Shown here piece after piece: positions 45,723-54,468 of a stretch of 64,000 bases of DNA. Position 1 is the first letter of the stretch; every line of letters begins with the position of its first letter. Source of the stretch: Candidatus Poribacteria bacterium (GTDB lineage Bacteria; Poribacteria; WGA-4E; WGA-3G); assembly GCA_022827625.1 (NCBI GenBank), contig JAJEIE010000018.1, positions 62,001-126,000 on the forward strand, in the 5' to 3' direction. Position numbers and translations under genes: made by a program. The notes below the pieces were generated by a model that was given only the letters and a program-made list of their open reading frames with translations, made no database searches and had not been told where the DNA came from.

Positions 45723-47099
45723 TTAGTGGAATTGGTTGAGTAATATCGTAATTGATTCTCGCTCATCATCATTTTCGTTTATTATTTTTTCTATCTGCTT
45801 GCAGGCATGAATAACAGTGGTGTGGTTTCCCCTATTAAAGGCTTGTGCGATATTTGCGTATGACATTTGTGTGAGTTCTCTGCACAGATACATGGCAACT
45901 TGGCGTGGGTATGCTAATGCCTTGGTTCGCTTCTGAGAAATGAGATCCGCCGGTTCAATCCCAAAGTAGTCAGCAACGACTGTCTGTATACCCTTTGCTG
46001 TGGCGGTTTTTCGCTGGCGGAGTGGCGAGGTGGGGCCAACATCGCCAAGGATCTGCCGCGCAAAGTCTACACTGAGGGTTTCCTTAAGTATTGAGGCCTG
46101 TGCAACAAGACGCACGAGTGTGCCTTCGAGTTCTCGGATATTGGTTGTGACCACCTCAGCGATATAACTCAGGACCTCATTGGGAAGTTCTATTTCTTGG
46201 TCATAACACTTTTGTTGGAGTATCCCGATGCGCATTTCGTATTGGGGCCGGTCAATTTCAGCCACCATCCCCCACTCGAAGCGTGAGCGGAGGCGTTCCT
46301 CTAAGTTTTCGAGATTCCCAGGCGGTCGATCGCTGGTCATGACTATCTGGTTTGAGTTCATGTGGAGGTCATTAAAGGTATTGAAAAATTCCTCTTGTGT
46401 TCCCTCTTTGCGCTGCAAGAACTGTATATCGTCGATAAGGAGTAGGTCAGCAGTTCGGTATTTTGTCCGGAAGCCTTGTGCGGATGTACGGTTGACGATG
46501 GATTCTACGTACTCGTTCATGAAGGTTTCTGACGTAACGTACAACACTTTCTTTTCTGGCTGGTTGGCTGAAAGTCGGTTGCCAATAGCATGCAACAAAT
46601 GCGTTTTGCCTAATCCGACTTCACCGTAGATAAAAAGCGGGTTATAGTCGCGTCCGGGATTTTCCGAGACAGCCAAGGCAGTTGCGTGACACACGCGATT
46701 GCTGGAACCGACGATGAATCTGTCAAATCTATAGTTTGGATTAAGTCCAGTCTGAACTTGTCGAAGTGGCGTGGGCGGATCGTCAATTGCGGTATTATTT
46801 CGGTGGGTCGGTCTTTGAGGTTGTATCTCACTCAGGTCTTCGTCTTCATCGGCAGTTGATTCATCTACTGTAAGGATAAGGGCGCATTGGGCACCGATTA
46901 ATGTGGCTAATACCCGTTGGATATCGGCGCGAAACCGCTCCTCAATCCTTGCACGCGTGTACGCAGACGGGACAGCTATATTCAGGGCTTCTGCTGTAAT
47001 TGAGAGAGGAACTACTTGATGAAGGTAGACATCTTGTCGCGCTGCATCGCTGAGTTTTTCCAGTATTTCTAACCAAATTTCGTTTGGGGTCTGCCGCAT
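45723..47099 (-). CDS. dnaA: Chromosomal replication initiator DnaA
   Basis: The 458-residue initiator has domain I (IWLEILEKLSDAARQDVYLHQ) and an acidic/variable linker. AAA+ domain III carries Walker A GEVGLGKTHLL, Walker B LLLIDDIQFL and sensor MTSDRPP. Domain IV is a helix-turn-helix. The DnaA signature usually ends in GRDHTTV; here it reads NRGNHTTVIHA (residues 422-430), with the conserved Arg-Asp pair replaced by Gly-Asn while the following His-Thr-Thr-Val is kept. It lies beside oriC and is transcribed toward it, with a good promoter ~170 nt upstream (47272-47300). dnaN does not follow. Confidence 0.97.
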   Translation of the reverse strand: MRQTPNEIWLEILEKLSDAARQDVYLHQVVPLSITAEALNIAVPSAYTRARIEERFRADIQRVLATLIGAQCALILTVDESTADEDEDLSEIQPQRPTHRNNTAIDDPPTPLRQVQTGLNPNYRFDRFIVGSSNRVCHATALAVSENPGRDYNPLFIYGEVGLGKTHLLHAIGNRLSANQPEKKVLYVTSETFMNEYVESIVNRTSAQGFRTKYRTADLLLIDDIQFLQRKEGTQEEFFNTFNDLHMNSNQIVMTSDRPPGNLENLEERLRSRFEWGMVAEIDRPQYEMRIGILQQKCYDQEIELPNEVLSYIAEVVTTNIRELEGTLVRLVAQASILKETLSVDFARQILGDVGPTSPLRQRKTATAKGIQTVVADYFGIEPADLISQKRTKALAYPRQVAMYLCRELTQMSYANIAQAFNRGNHTTVIHACKQIEKIINENDDERESITILLNQFH

Positions 47100-47271
47100 A
47101 AGGTGAGTCCTAAATTCTACGTGGACCTTCCATTAATATTTGCAAGCCACGCACTACTTGCTTTACTTGCGAGCAATGCTTTCAGATTGTCTCTTTTTTG
47201 GATGCTTTATTATGAAATGTGTGTAAGTTTAACGTCCACTCAGGCTTGCTTAAGAATTAATACTAAAAAAT

Positions 47272-47300
47272 ATCATACCACTTTTTTGCAAAAATGTCAA
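47272..47300 (-). promoter_or_regulatory. Sigma-70-type promoter for dnaA
   Basis: On the minus strand, TTGACA (47300-47295), 17-nt spacer, TATGAT (47277-47272). It leaves a leader of about 165 nt before the dnaA ATG. Confidence 0.75.
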
Positions 47301-47418
47301 AAATTTTTATCAGGGTGAATCTGTAGTATGGATACTGTTGATAAAATATTCTGGACCGAAATCGAAATTTTGTCAACCTATTTTTTTCGGATTTCTGACA
47401 CAAAACGCGTCGAAAAAT

Positions 47419-47447
47419 TTGACAAACACGCAAAAATGGCGTATCAT
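47419..47447 (+). promoter_or_regulatory. Sigma-70-type promoter for rpmH
   Basis: TTGACA (47419-47424), exactly 17-nt spacer, TATCAT (47442-47447). It lies about 110 nt upstream of rpmH and diverges from the dnaA promoter. Confidence 0.8.
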
Positions 47448-47559
47448 TTTAAGACGCGTATAGTGCTTTCTGGCGCACTCACACTAAAGCGCACGAGGCA
47501 GAAAATAAGGATATAATTCCCCATTTGCTTGGTATCAAGACAGAGGAAAGGAGCTATTC

Positions 47560-47694
47560 ATGAAACGCACATATCAACCCCATCGTCGTAAACGGAAAAA
47601 TAAATTTGGGTTCCGTAAGCGCATGTCTACGCGATATGGAAGACAAACGATCTCGCGCCGCCGCGCGAAAGGACGAAAGGTCCTGAGTGCCTAA
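47560..47694 (+). CDS. rpmH: Ribosomal protein bL34
   Basis: A 44-residue very basic protein ([44 protein letters not shown]), a full-length match to bL34 of the large ribosomal subunit. A strong AAAGGAG ribosome site is 7 nt before the ATG. Its place next to dnaA/oriC is classical. However, rnpA, which normally follows, is absent and ispH comes next on the same strand. Confidence 0.97.
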   Translation: MKRTYQPHRRKRKNKFGFRKRMSTRYGRQTISRRRAKGRKVLSA

Positions 47695-47754
47695 GGATGG
47701 ACTTTAGTTAAAACGACACATCTGGCGGGCAGCCCAGGAGCAATAAAGTAAAAA

Positions 47755-49005
47755 ATGCCTCGAACTTTTGAACTGCCTCATTTCTACCACAGTCCGATCA
47801 TTTCCGTCGTAAAACACGCCCGCCGAGAAATTGATGCCCGAAAGCGGGACCTTTCCCCTACGTTATTGGACTTTGGACCTGTCCGCTTTAAGATAGCGCG
47901 CCACTTCGGTTTCTGTTACGGGGTCGAAAATGCCATTGAGATCGCCTACCGAGCGTTAGCAGAAAATCCAGACAAACGTATCTTCCTGTTGTCCGAGATT
48001 ATTCATAATCCGCATGTGAACGAAAATTTAAGGGAGCGCGGGGTCCGGTTCTTGATGGATACCGCTGGCGCGTCGCTACTTCCTTTCGACATTTTGATGC
48101 CCGACGATGTCGTTATTGTTCCTGCATTCGGGACGACGCTTGAAGTCGAGCAGTCTCTTAAAGAACGAGGCGTTACCCTCACTGCTTATAATACGACCTG
48201 CCCGTTTGTTGAGAAGGTGTGGCGGCGGAGTGAAGAGATTGGCAAACAGGATTATACCGTTGTTATTCATGGCAAACGGTACCATGAGGAGACACGTGCG
48301 ACGTTCTCCCATGCCCAAGCGAGCGCGCCCGTTGTCGTGGTCCGCGATCTTGCGGAAGCACAGGCTTTAGCGAAGGTCATATCTGGTGAAGAAGGCACTG
48401 CCTTCTTCTTTGAAAAATTCGCGGATCGTTTCTCTCCAGGCTTCGATCCGACCGTTCATCTCAAACGCATCGGTGTTGTCAATCAAACGACTATGCTCGC
48501 CACTGAAACAGAAGCGATTGCGGATTTGCTGCGAGAGGCTGTCAAGAAAACGTATGGCAGTGCTGAAGTGTCTACGCATTTTGCTGATACGAAAGACACG
48601 CTCTGTTATGCAACAAAAGAAAATCAGGATGCCACACTCGCTCTCATTGCCGATGGTGGTAATGTTGCCGTTGTTGTTGGTGGTTATAACTCTTCTAATA
48701 CCAGCCATCTTGTGGAGCTCTGTCAACAGCATCTCCCTACCTATTTTGTCCGAAATGCAGACGAACTGCTCAGTCCTAAACAGATCCGCCATCTTGACTT
48801 AGAAACGAAGACGGTGCAGATTACAGAAAGTTGGCTTTTTGAGACGGTCAAGGTGCCGAAGTTAGAAACACCTATTGACATCGTCCTGACTGCGGGTGCT
48901 TCTTGTCCGGATGTCCTACTTGATGAGGTGCTGCAAAAGATTGTTGGGTGGTTTCCAGGCACTCGTCCTGTTGAGGAGGTTTTGGCACCGTATAGCACGC
49001 TTTAG
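47755..49005 (+). CDS. ispH: 4-hydroxy-3-methylbut-2-enyl diphosphate reductase (long form)
   Basis: Last enzyme of the MEP isoprenoid pathway. It converts HMBPP to IPP and DMAPP using a 4Fe-4S cluster. The 416-residue protein has the three cluster cysteines: C54 (HFGFCYGVENA), C149 (YNTTCPFVEK) and C384 (AGASCPDVLLD). It also has substrate-site TTMLATETEAIA and VVVGGYNSSNTSHL. It carries ~40 extra N-terminal residues and an internal extension, like the long IspH of cyanobacteria and plastids, rather than the ~310-residue E. coli form. It is 60 nt downstream of rpmH and likely co-transcribed. Confidence 0.95.
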   Translation: MPRTFELPHFYHSPIISVVKHARREIDARKRDLSPTLLDFGPVRFKIARHFGFCYGVENAIEIAYRALAENPDKRIFLLSEIIHNPHVNENLRERGVRFLMDTAGASLLPFDILMPDDVVIVPAFGTTLEVEQSLKERGVTLTAYNTTCPFVEKVWRRSEEIGKQDYTVVIHGKRYHEETRATFSHAQASAPVVVVRDLAEAQALAKVISGEEGTAFFFEKFADRFSPGFDPTVHLKRIGVVNQTTMLATETEAIADLLREAVKKTYGSAEVSTHFADTKDTLCYATKENQDATLALIADGGNVAVVVGGYNSSNTSHLVELCQQHLPTYFVRNADELLSPKQIRHLDLETKTVQITESWLFETVKVPKLETPIDIVLTAGASCPDVLLDEVLQKIVGWFPGTRPVEEVLAPYSTL

Positions 49006-49024
49006 CGGTAGGTTTTCTAAATTT

Positions 49025-50122
49025 CTATAACGTCGATAGCGTTTTCAGCAATGCTGATGTTTGTGAGGGGGTGCCGACGCTGATTCGGACATGGTCGCGC
49101 AGATGGGGTGTGTCAAAATATCGGATGAGAATGCCCCGCTCGGCTAACGCTGCTTTCAATTCCGCCGCATTTCTTTCGATAACCCGCGACAAGATGAAAT
49201 TCGCTTCGCTCGGATACGGCTCCAAAAAATCAAATTCCTGTAGTGCCTGATAAAGCCTTCCGCGTTCTTCTACAATTTTTTGCACATTCTCCCGCAAGTA
49301 ATCCACATCCGACAATGAAGCCAATGCCGCTGTCGCGCCTGCAAGGTTTACATTGTAGGGCTGCTTAATCTTCAACAAATGTGAAAGGATCCACTGCGGA
49401 AAGATCCCATATCCGACCCTTAATCCTGCCAGTCCTGCCCACTTGCTGAATGTCCGAAGCACAATCAGGTTTTCGTATGCTAACACCCAATCCGCACGGC
49501 TTCTACCCGCGAATTCAATATAGGCTTCATCCAGGACAACGATTAATGGCAGCTCGAGGAGCCGCCGAAGGCAGGCGTCGTCAAGCGTCCCACCGTCAGG
49601 ATTGTTTGGACTGGTAATAAAAATGATTTTGGGGTTACTGGCGTTGTGAGTCAGGGCAACTATGGAGTCAAGGTCTAACGAAAAGTCTGCTTTTCGCTCA
49701 ATATTGATTGTGCTTCCACCGTTAAGTTCTGTATCGAAACGATACATTCCAAACGTTGGTGGACAGTTAATGACCGCATCCCCAGGAGCGATGAATAGCC
49801 TAATAATGAGATCAATGAGTTCGTCCGCTCCGTGCCCAACAACGATATGGTTCGCATCAATATCTGTGTATTGACTGAGTGCGTGACGGAGCGATGTACT
49901 GTCCGGGTCTGGGTATATGTGATAATAGGTTTCGTTTGCCAAGGCTTGATAGACACGCCGTGAGGGACCGTAGGGGTTCTCGTTCGCATCAAGTTTAATG
50001 ATGTTTTCAGAGGCAATACCGAGGCGTTTACTCAGGACATCAAACGGAACGATCGGCGTATAAGGTGCCATGTCTGCGATGTCTGGACGAACGAAATTTT
50101 GATATATTGTTTTTAAGGACAT
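49025..50122 (-). CDS. hisC: Histidinol-phosphate aminotransferase
   Basis: PLP enzyme of histidine synthesis, 365 residues, fold type I. It has LDANENPYGPSRRVYQAL, VGHGADELIDLI, FITSPNNPDGG, VVLDEAYIEFAG and the Schiff-base lysine in RTFSKWAGLAGLRVGYG. Length is normal for HisC. No ribosome site lies before the ATG, where a family A repeat begins. No other his genes are nearby. Convergent with ispH, only 19 bp apart. Confidence 0.93.
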   Translation of the reverse strand: MSLKTIYQNFVRPDIADMAPYTPIVPFDVLSKRLGIASENIIKLDANENPYGPSRRVYQALANETYYHIYPDPDSTSLRHALSQYTDIDANHIVVGHGADELIDLIIRLFIAPGDAVINCPPTFGMYRFDTELNGGSTINIERKADFSLDLDSIVALTHNASNPKIIFITSPNNPDGGTLDDACLRRLLELPLIVVLDEAYIEFAGRSRADWVLAYENLIVLRTFSKWAGLAGLRVGYGIFPQWILSHLLKIKQPYNVNLAGATAALASLSDVDYLRENVQKIVEERGRLYQALQEFDFLEPYPSEANFILSRVIERNAAELKAALAERGILIRYFDTPHLRDHVRISVGTPSQTSALLKTLSTL

Positions 50123-50139
50123 TTTTGTGTTAATGGTTA

Positions 50140-50295
50140 TCGGGGGAATGCTTATCGGTTGTCGGTTGTCAGTTGTCAGTTAAGAAGTTGGTTTGTAACA
50201 ATCTTCGTAGGAAACCTGGAATATTCCAAACAGGGGTCAATTGTTAGGGAACCGCTCTTAACCAATGACTGATAACTGACAACTGATAACTATTT
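50140..50295. repeat. Heptamer-flanked palindromic repeat, family A, copy 4
   Basis: Left GGTTGTCGGTTGTCAGTTGT heptamers. Arms GTTTGTAACAATC and AATTGTTAGGGAACCGCTC flank a CCTGGAATATTCCAAACAGG centre. Right ACTGATAACTGACAACTGAT heptamers. It fills the gap between the dehydrogenase stop and the hisC start. Confidence 0.85.
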
Positions 50296-50299
50296 GCTA

Positions 50300-51406
50300 T
50301 TAACTCGGGTTTGGTGAGGTTCGGACCTCAACTGCTTTCGGTGTCAGCGCGCCGAGTGGCGTTTCACCGTTTAGCACGCGCACAAAATCGTCTATCGTCA
50401 TATCCGCCACGCGTAAGTTAGAATCTTCCGTTCTACCGGCGATATGGGGTGTGTGGACGACGTTATCCCTGTTGCGCAATTCATCATCAATAGGGACGGG
50501 TTCGATGTCATAAACGTCGAAGGCACCAGCGAGTTCATCTTTTACGATCCGCTCCCGCAATGCTTCCATATCGACAGCAAACGCTCGCGTAATCACAACG
50601 ACCAAACTTCCTTTCTGTAGGCGATTGATGCGTTCTCGATTCAACAGATGTTTAGCTGAAGGTGTCGGTGGGACCGCCACGAACACAATATCAGAGGTGT
50701 CAGCGAGGGTGTCCATGTCGGTACGTTGCACGTCCCATTCTTCAAGGAGTGCGTCGGGTACATAAGGATCAAAACCCGTCACCGTTGCCCCGAAAACCCT
50801 GCACCATTTTGCTATTTTTCCTCCGATCTGTCCGAGACCGATGACCCCTATATTTTTCGTACCGAGATCACCGTTCACAAAGTCCGGGTCGTCGCAGAAT
50901 TGGTGTGCAGCGGGGAGTTTATCGAGGGGTGCGCCGCTTTCCCGTGCGTTGAGTGAACCCCACATCGGGTTTTCCCAATCCCAGAGTTTTTCACGGTTTG
51001 CCATCCGCAGGTGCCATTGTGCTGTCCGGCGCAGCGAGGAGAGCGCGAGACCAAAAGCGCATTCCGCCACGGATTGCGACCACGCTCGCGTTGATTCGAT
51101 AACAGGAATCCCGCGCGCTTGGAGTGCTTGGTATGGGATCCCGTGTCCGGAATTATCTGTCATCGCGCCGAACACCTTGAGTTTTGGGGCTGCTGCGATA
51201 CAGGCTTCAGTCAGGTTTCCACCGAAGTGAGATATTCCGATCGTTTCACTTAAATCGACCTGTTCGTGGATCGGGTCTCGGCTGTCGGTGTTGAGAACAA
51301 GCGTTACGCCGAGTTCTTCTAACCGCTTCACCATCTGTTCGTGTACGAAGGGCCAGGAAATCTCTAAGTTGGGATGACGTGTGAATACAAATTCAGGACT
51401 TGCCAT
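50300..51406 (-). CDS. D-isomer-specific 2-hydroxyacid dehydrogenase
   Basis: NAD(P)-dependent dehydrogenase of 368 residues. It has the Rossmann motif GVIGLGQIGGKIAKWC and catalytic residues typical of the family: Arg in ITRAFAVDMEAL, Glu in YDIEPVPID, and His in HTPHIAGRTED. N-terminal substrate lobe includes ISHFGGNLTEACIAAAPKLKV. Substrate unknown; in sponge- or sugar-utilising bacteria such enzymes often act on sugar acids. It sits between hisC and a GH2 enzyme on the same strand, a weak hint at carbohydrate use. Confidence 0.9.
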   Translation of the reverse strand: MASPEFVFTRHPNLEISWPFVHEQMVKRLEELGVTLVLNTDSRDPIHEQVDLSETIGISHFGGNLTEACIAAAPKLKVFGAMTDNSGHGIPYQALQARGIPVIESTRAWSQSVAECAFGLALSSLRRTAQWHLRMANREKLWDWENPMWGSLNARESGAPLDKLPAAHQFCDDPDFVNGDLGTKNIGVIGLGQIGGKIAKWCRVFGATVTGFDPYVPDALLEEWDVQRTDMDTLADTSDIVFVAVPPTPSAKHLLNRERINRLQKGSLVVVITRAFAVDMEALRERIVKDELAGAFDVYDIEPVPIDDELRNRDNVVHTPHIAGRTEDSNLRVADMTIDDFVRVLNGETPLGALTPKAVEVRTSPNPS

Positions 51407-51525
51407 TTTTTTAACTATTCCTCCTGGGCGATGCCTCCGTTGTCGGCATCGATCTAAAATTGGAACAAGCTGCTTTAGGTCATGAATGGTTTTTTAACAA
51501 TTGGAATACTGCAAGGACATCGTCC

Positions 51526-51553
51526 GTAGCAGCTCATATTTAATCATTCTAAA
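51526..51553. repeat. Short 3'-flanking repeat, family C, copy 2
   Basis: GTAGCAGCTCATATTTAATC plus ATTCTAAA overlaps the end of the GH2 gene. It matches the copy at 1854-1883, which overlaps the end of the NtrX-like gene. Confidence 0.5.
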
Positions 51554-54299
51554 AACAAATAAGCAGATGCGGTCCAGTGGGGTATCTGCCCATACGCGCA
51601 CCGTAGAGGGCGAATCCACCTTTCGCTTCATAACGGACTGTGAGCATGTCCGATGCGCCATTCAAGACGCGTGATGCTGCAAACTTGATGTTGTGAAGAT
51701 AACCATAGATACCGGGTTCTCCGTGGATGTAAGAAAGGACACCGCGGGCATCTGCAGGACAATCGGGGATGCGGATCGTGTCGATTTCAACGCCGTTGAC
51801 TGAGATTGTTACATCCGATGGGTGTTTCTCTGGCTCCGTTTGACGTGCACCGCCGTACGAACTGGACGCTTCAAAAATGAGTTCCATTTCTGTCACGTCT
51901 GCTGTGTTAAGTCCCTCTGGCAAGCGGAGCTCGTATTCCACATAACCGTTTCCGACTGCAGAGAAAAGGTGTTCGTTCTGTGTCGGTGCCTCCCAAGAGG
52001 ATGCGGATATATTGCCAGGGGCATAGTTGAGCGTAATCCGTTTTGGATCGCTTGATTCGATTGGGGCGACTGCCGCTACGAAGTGCTCGAAGTTGATGAA
52101 ATTACGGGCGACGACAACACCTGTGTCATCTGTTACCCAGATGTGCAATGTGCCGACTGCCGGATGGATGTCAGGCACGACAAGTTCGAGTTCATGCACC
52201 CGCTCCACCTGATATTGTGGGAAGGGAATCTCAACTTTTCCTGAGACACATCCGCGTGTGATGTGTCCGGTTGCTGACAGTGTGTCCAGTTGCCAGTGAA
52301 GGGTCGTCCCTGTAATGGTTTTATGTGAAAAGTGGCTTGCATAGATGTCGGCTTTTATCCCTTCACCCGGTACAACCGTTTTACCCGGTGGAGAGTCGAT
52401 GGCGATAAAGTCAAGCGTGTTGATATCCAGATAGTCGTATCCGAACGCCTTTATTGACCGGTCGTAGTTCATAAAACCGTTGTGCTCCCATTCGATGTCC
52501 TGCAGCTCCGTGTAGATGTAACCGCAGATTTTCGGATGGCGGCGAAGTTCATTGGTAAGGTATTTGAAACACCAAGAGACATCCTTATCGCCTGCACCGG
52601 CTGAGATACCGCCGTATTCACTATTAATCAACGGCGCGTCGGTCTGTACGTTACCGCCGGCATAGTTAAACGCTGAACCTGGATACGTCTCTTGGACGAC
52701 GTTGGCGATGTGTTCCTTCGCCTGTTCATAATCATTAATGTAGAAATGCCACGAGTTGATGTCGGTTTCCACGTGGTCGTATAGACATGGAGAGTTGTCT
52801 TCTATCAGGCGCGTCTCATCTAAGGATTTCGCGAGATGGTACATCTCACGTACCCATTCTTGGCGTTCCGGCATCTCCTTATATTCTCTGCTGCCAAGCC
52901 CCCAGGTTTCGTTGAAATTGCACCATGAGATGATTGACGGGTGATTGTAATCGCGCGCGATGTTCCCGTGAAGCGTCTCTACAAATCTTGCTTGTGCTTT
53001 CTCCGTGTAGCTGCCGAAGTTCGGAATATCACACATAAAGAGCATACCTAACTTATCAGCCCAGTAATAGAGGCGAGGTTCGTCTACTTTGATATGCAGA
53101 CGCAGGAAATTGAACCCGAATTCCTTTGCGCGTTCGATGTCCCGTCGGATTGCTTCGTCTGTGGGGAAGGTATAGACGCCTTCCGGATTGAAAGACTGAT
53201 TGAGAGCGCCGAGTAGGTAAATAGGACGGTTATTAAGATAGATATACTGATAGTCCCCACCCGGGGCTTTTGCCACCGAGACTTTCCGCATCCCAAAGTA
53301 GGTGAAGACTCTGTCGATAACGGATTCCCCGGATGTCAACGTCAGTGTGACGTTATAGAGGTGCGGTGTATCCACATCCCAGAGATGCAGGTGTTCCCGG
53401 GGAATATTAATAGGAATTGTAAGTGTAGTCCCCGTCCTTATGCCTTTCCCGGTGTTATCGGCTTCCATTCCGCTGACCGCTGACCGCTGACCGCTGAGCG
53501 TTATTTCTCCCACGGGAGAAACGCACTCCCAGTTAAGCGTGGTGCCGGCACTTACCTCTCCGCCAATGGAGATGTCAAGTGTGGCAGTGCTGTTGTCGAT
53601 GTCTGGGGTGATATGGCACTGCTTGATGTACGTTGCGTGCCTTGGTTCAAGATAAACCGTCTGCCAGATGCCGCTGGTGCGTTCATACCAACCTATCTGT
53701 TTTCCGACGAGTTGTTCGCTGTGGTCTTGGGCATCATACGCACGAACAACAATGACCGCAGATCCGCCGGGCGTGAGTGCGTCCGTGATGTCAAGTTCAA
53801 ATGGCAGGTATCCGTTCTCATGTTCGCCGATGTATTCACCGTTTACCCAAACTTTTGCGTGCCAGTCTACTGCGCCGAAATTCAGAATCGTCCGTTTTCC
53901 GTTCCATGTTTCTGGAACAGATACGGTTTTGCGGTACCATCCGCGGGTGTGTCGCGGTGCTTCACGATAATTGCCGCTCCGTTCAATGCCGCCGCAGGTG
54001 ACCGCTTCAGGTGTTAGATAGGCATTTTTACTCAGATAATTTTCGTTATCTGCTTGTTCTTCTGCTCCCCACGCTGCGAGGCTTTCCCAAGGGTACGGCA
54101 CCTGTATTTTCAACGTCCACGGTGAATCGGCAGTTGATTCGGAGGTGAACCACTTATCTTGTTCGCCGGTATCATCTGGATCAAAAGCGAACTCCCACGT
54201 GCCGTTGAGGCATATCCAGTCGATACCTTCTGATGTGCCGCGTTGAAAGTCTGGACGGGGATACTCTGGACGGGGTATGTCTGTATTGTTTCCTGTCAT
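51549..54299 (-). CDS. Glycoside hydrolase family 2 protein
   Basis: The 916-residue enzyme has the GH2 layout: sugar-binding domain (FELDITDALTPGGSAVIVVRA), Ig-like domain, and TIM barrel. The acid/base is E464 (WCNFNETWG) and the nucleophile E561 (INSEYGG). C-terminal beta domains follow. No signal peptide is seen, suggesting cytoplasmic hydrolysis of imported beta-galactosides, glucuronides or related glycans. Exact substrate cannot be read from sequence. A run of four GCTGACC heptamers (53472-53500) lies in frame inside the Ig-like region and encodes SGQRSAVSG, extra to the family. Family B repeat lies upstream. Confidence 0.92.
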   Translation of the reverse strand: MTGNNTDIPRPEYPRPDFQRGTSEGIDWICLNGTWEFAFDPDDTGEQDKWFTSESTADSPWTLKIQVPYPWESLAAWGAEEQADNENYLSKNAYLTPEAVTCGGIERSGNYREAPRHTRGWYRKTVSVPETWNGKRTILNFGAVDWHAKVWVNGEYIGEHENGYLPFELDITDALTPGGSAVIVVRAYDAQDHSEQLVGKQIGWYERTSGIWQTVYLEPRHATYIKQCHITPDIDNSTATLDISIGGEVSAGTTLNWECVSPVGEITLSGQRSAVSGMEADNTGKGIRTGTTLTIPINIPREHLHLWDVDTPHLYNVTLTLTSGESVIDRVFTYFGMRKVSVAKAPGGDYQYIYLNNRPIYLLGALNQSFNPEGVYTFPTDEAIRRDIERAKEFGFNFLRLHIKVDEPRLYYWADKLGMLFMCDIPNFGSYTEKAQARFVETLHGNIARDYNHPSIISWCNFNETWGLGSREYKEMPERQEWVREMYHLAKSLDETRLIEDNSPCLYDHVETDINSWHFYINDYEQAKEHIANVVQETYPGSAFNYAGGNVQTDAPLINSEYGGISAGAGDKDVSWCFKYLTNELRRHPKICGYIYTELQDIEWEHNGFMNYDRSIKAFGYDYLDINTLDFIAIDSPPGKTVVPGEGIKADIYASHFSHKTITGTTLHWQLDTLSATGHITRGCVSGKVEIPFPQYQVERVHELELVVPDIHPAVGTLHIWVTDDTGVVVARNFINFEHFVAAVAPIESSDPKRITLNYAPGNISASSWEAPTQNEHLFSAVGNGYVEYELRLPEGLNTADVTEMELIFEASSSYGGARQTEPEKHPSDVTISVNGVEIDTIRIPDCPADARGVLSYIHGEPGIYGYLHNIKFAASRVLNGASDMLTVRYEAKGGFALYGARMGRYPTGPHLLICF
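53472..53500. repeat. Tandem GCTGACC heptamers inside GH2 coding sequence
   Basis: Four near-perfect heptamers GCTGACC/GCTGAGC in tandem, in frame within the GH2 gene, reading as Gln/Arg/Ser/Ala/Val residues on the coding strand. No stop codon in the used frame. Confidence 0.8.
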
Positions 54300-54307
54300 A
54301 TTTTTCC

Positions 54308-54420
54308 TTTGCTAATGGTTGTTGGTTGTTGGTTGTTGGTTATTGGTTGTGGCAGTTACGTAGTACTTGAATGCTACGAGGTCTCTTGACCAAGAACCAT
54401 TAACCAAGAACCACTATACC
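54308..54420. repeat. Heptamer-flanked repeat, family B, copy
   Basis: GGTTGTT x3 and GGTTATT heptamers are followed by core TGGCAGTTACGTAGTACTTG, then GCTACGAGGTCTCTTGACC. Right AAGAACCATTAACCAAGAACC. Core closely matches 9995-10055. Lies between the SprA-like and GH2 genes. Confidence 0.85.
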
Positions 54421-54468
54421 ATAGATTGCTTTTCTTTTCAATTTTTTTCTGGGTTGTGCTGAGGATGT

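Noticed and set aside
47560-47754. Hidden rnpA between rpmH and ispH
   Set aside because: The 60-bp gap after rpmH is too short, and the downstream frame is clearly IspH with its Fe-S cysteines.
50140-50295. Transposon with terminal inverted repeats
   Set aside because: The element is only ~150 bp and has no coding capacity or obvious target duplication. Described as a repeat family instead; non-autonomous mobility is possible but unproven.
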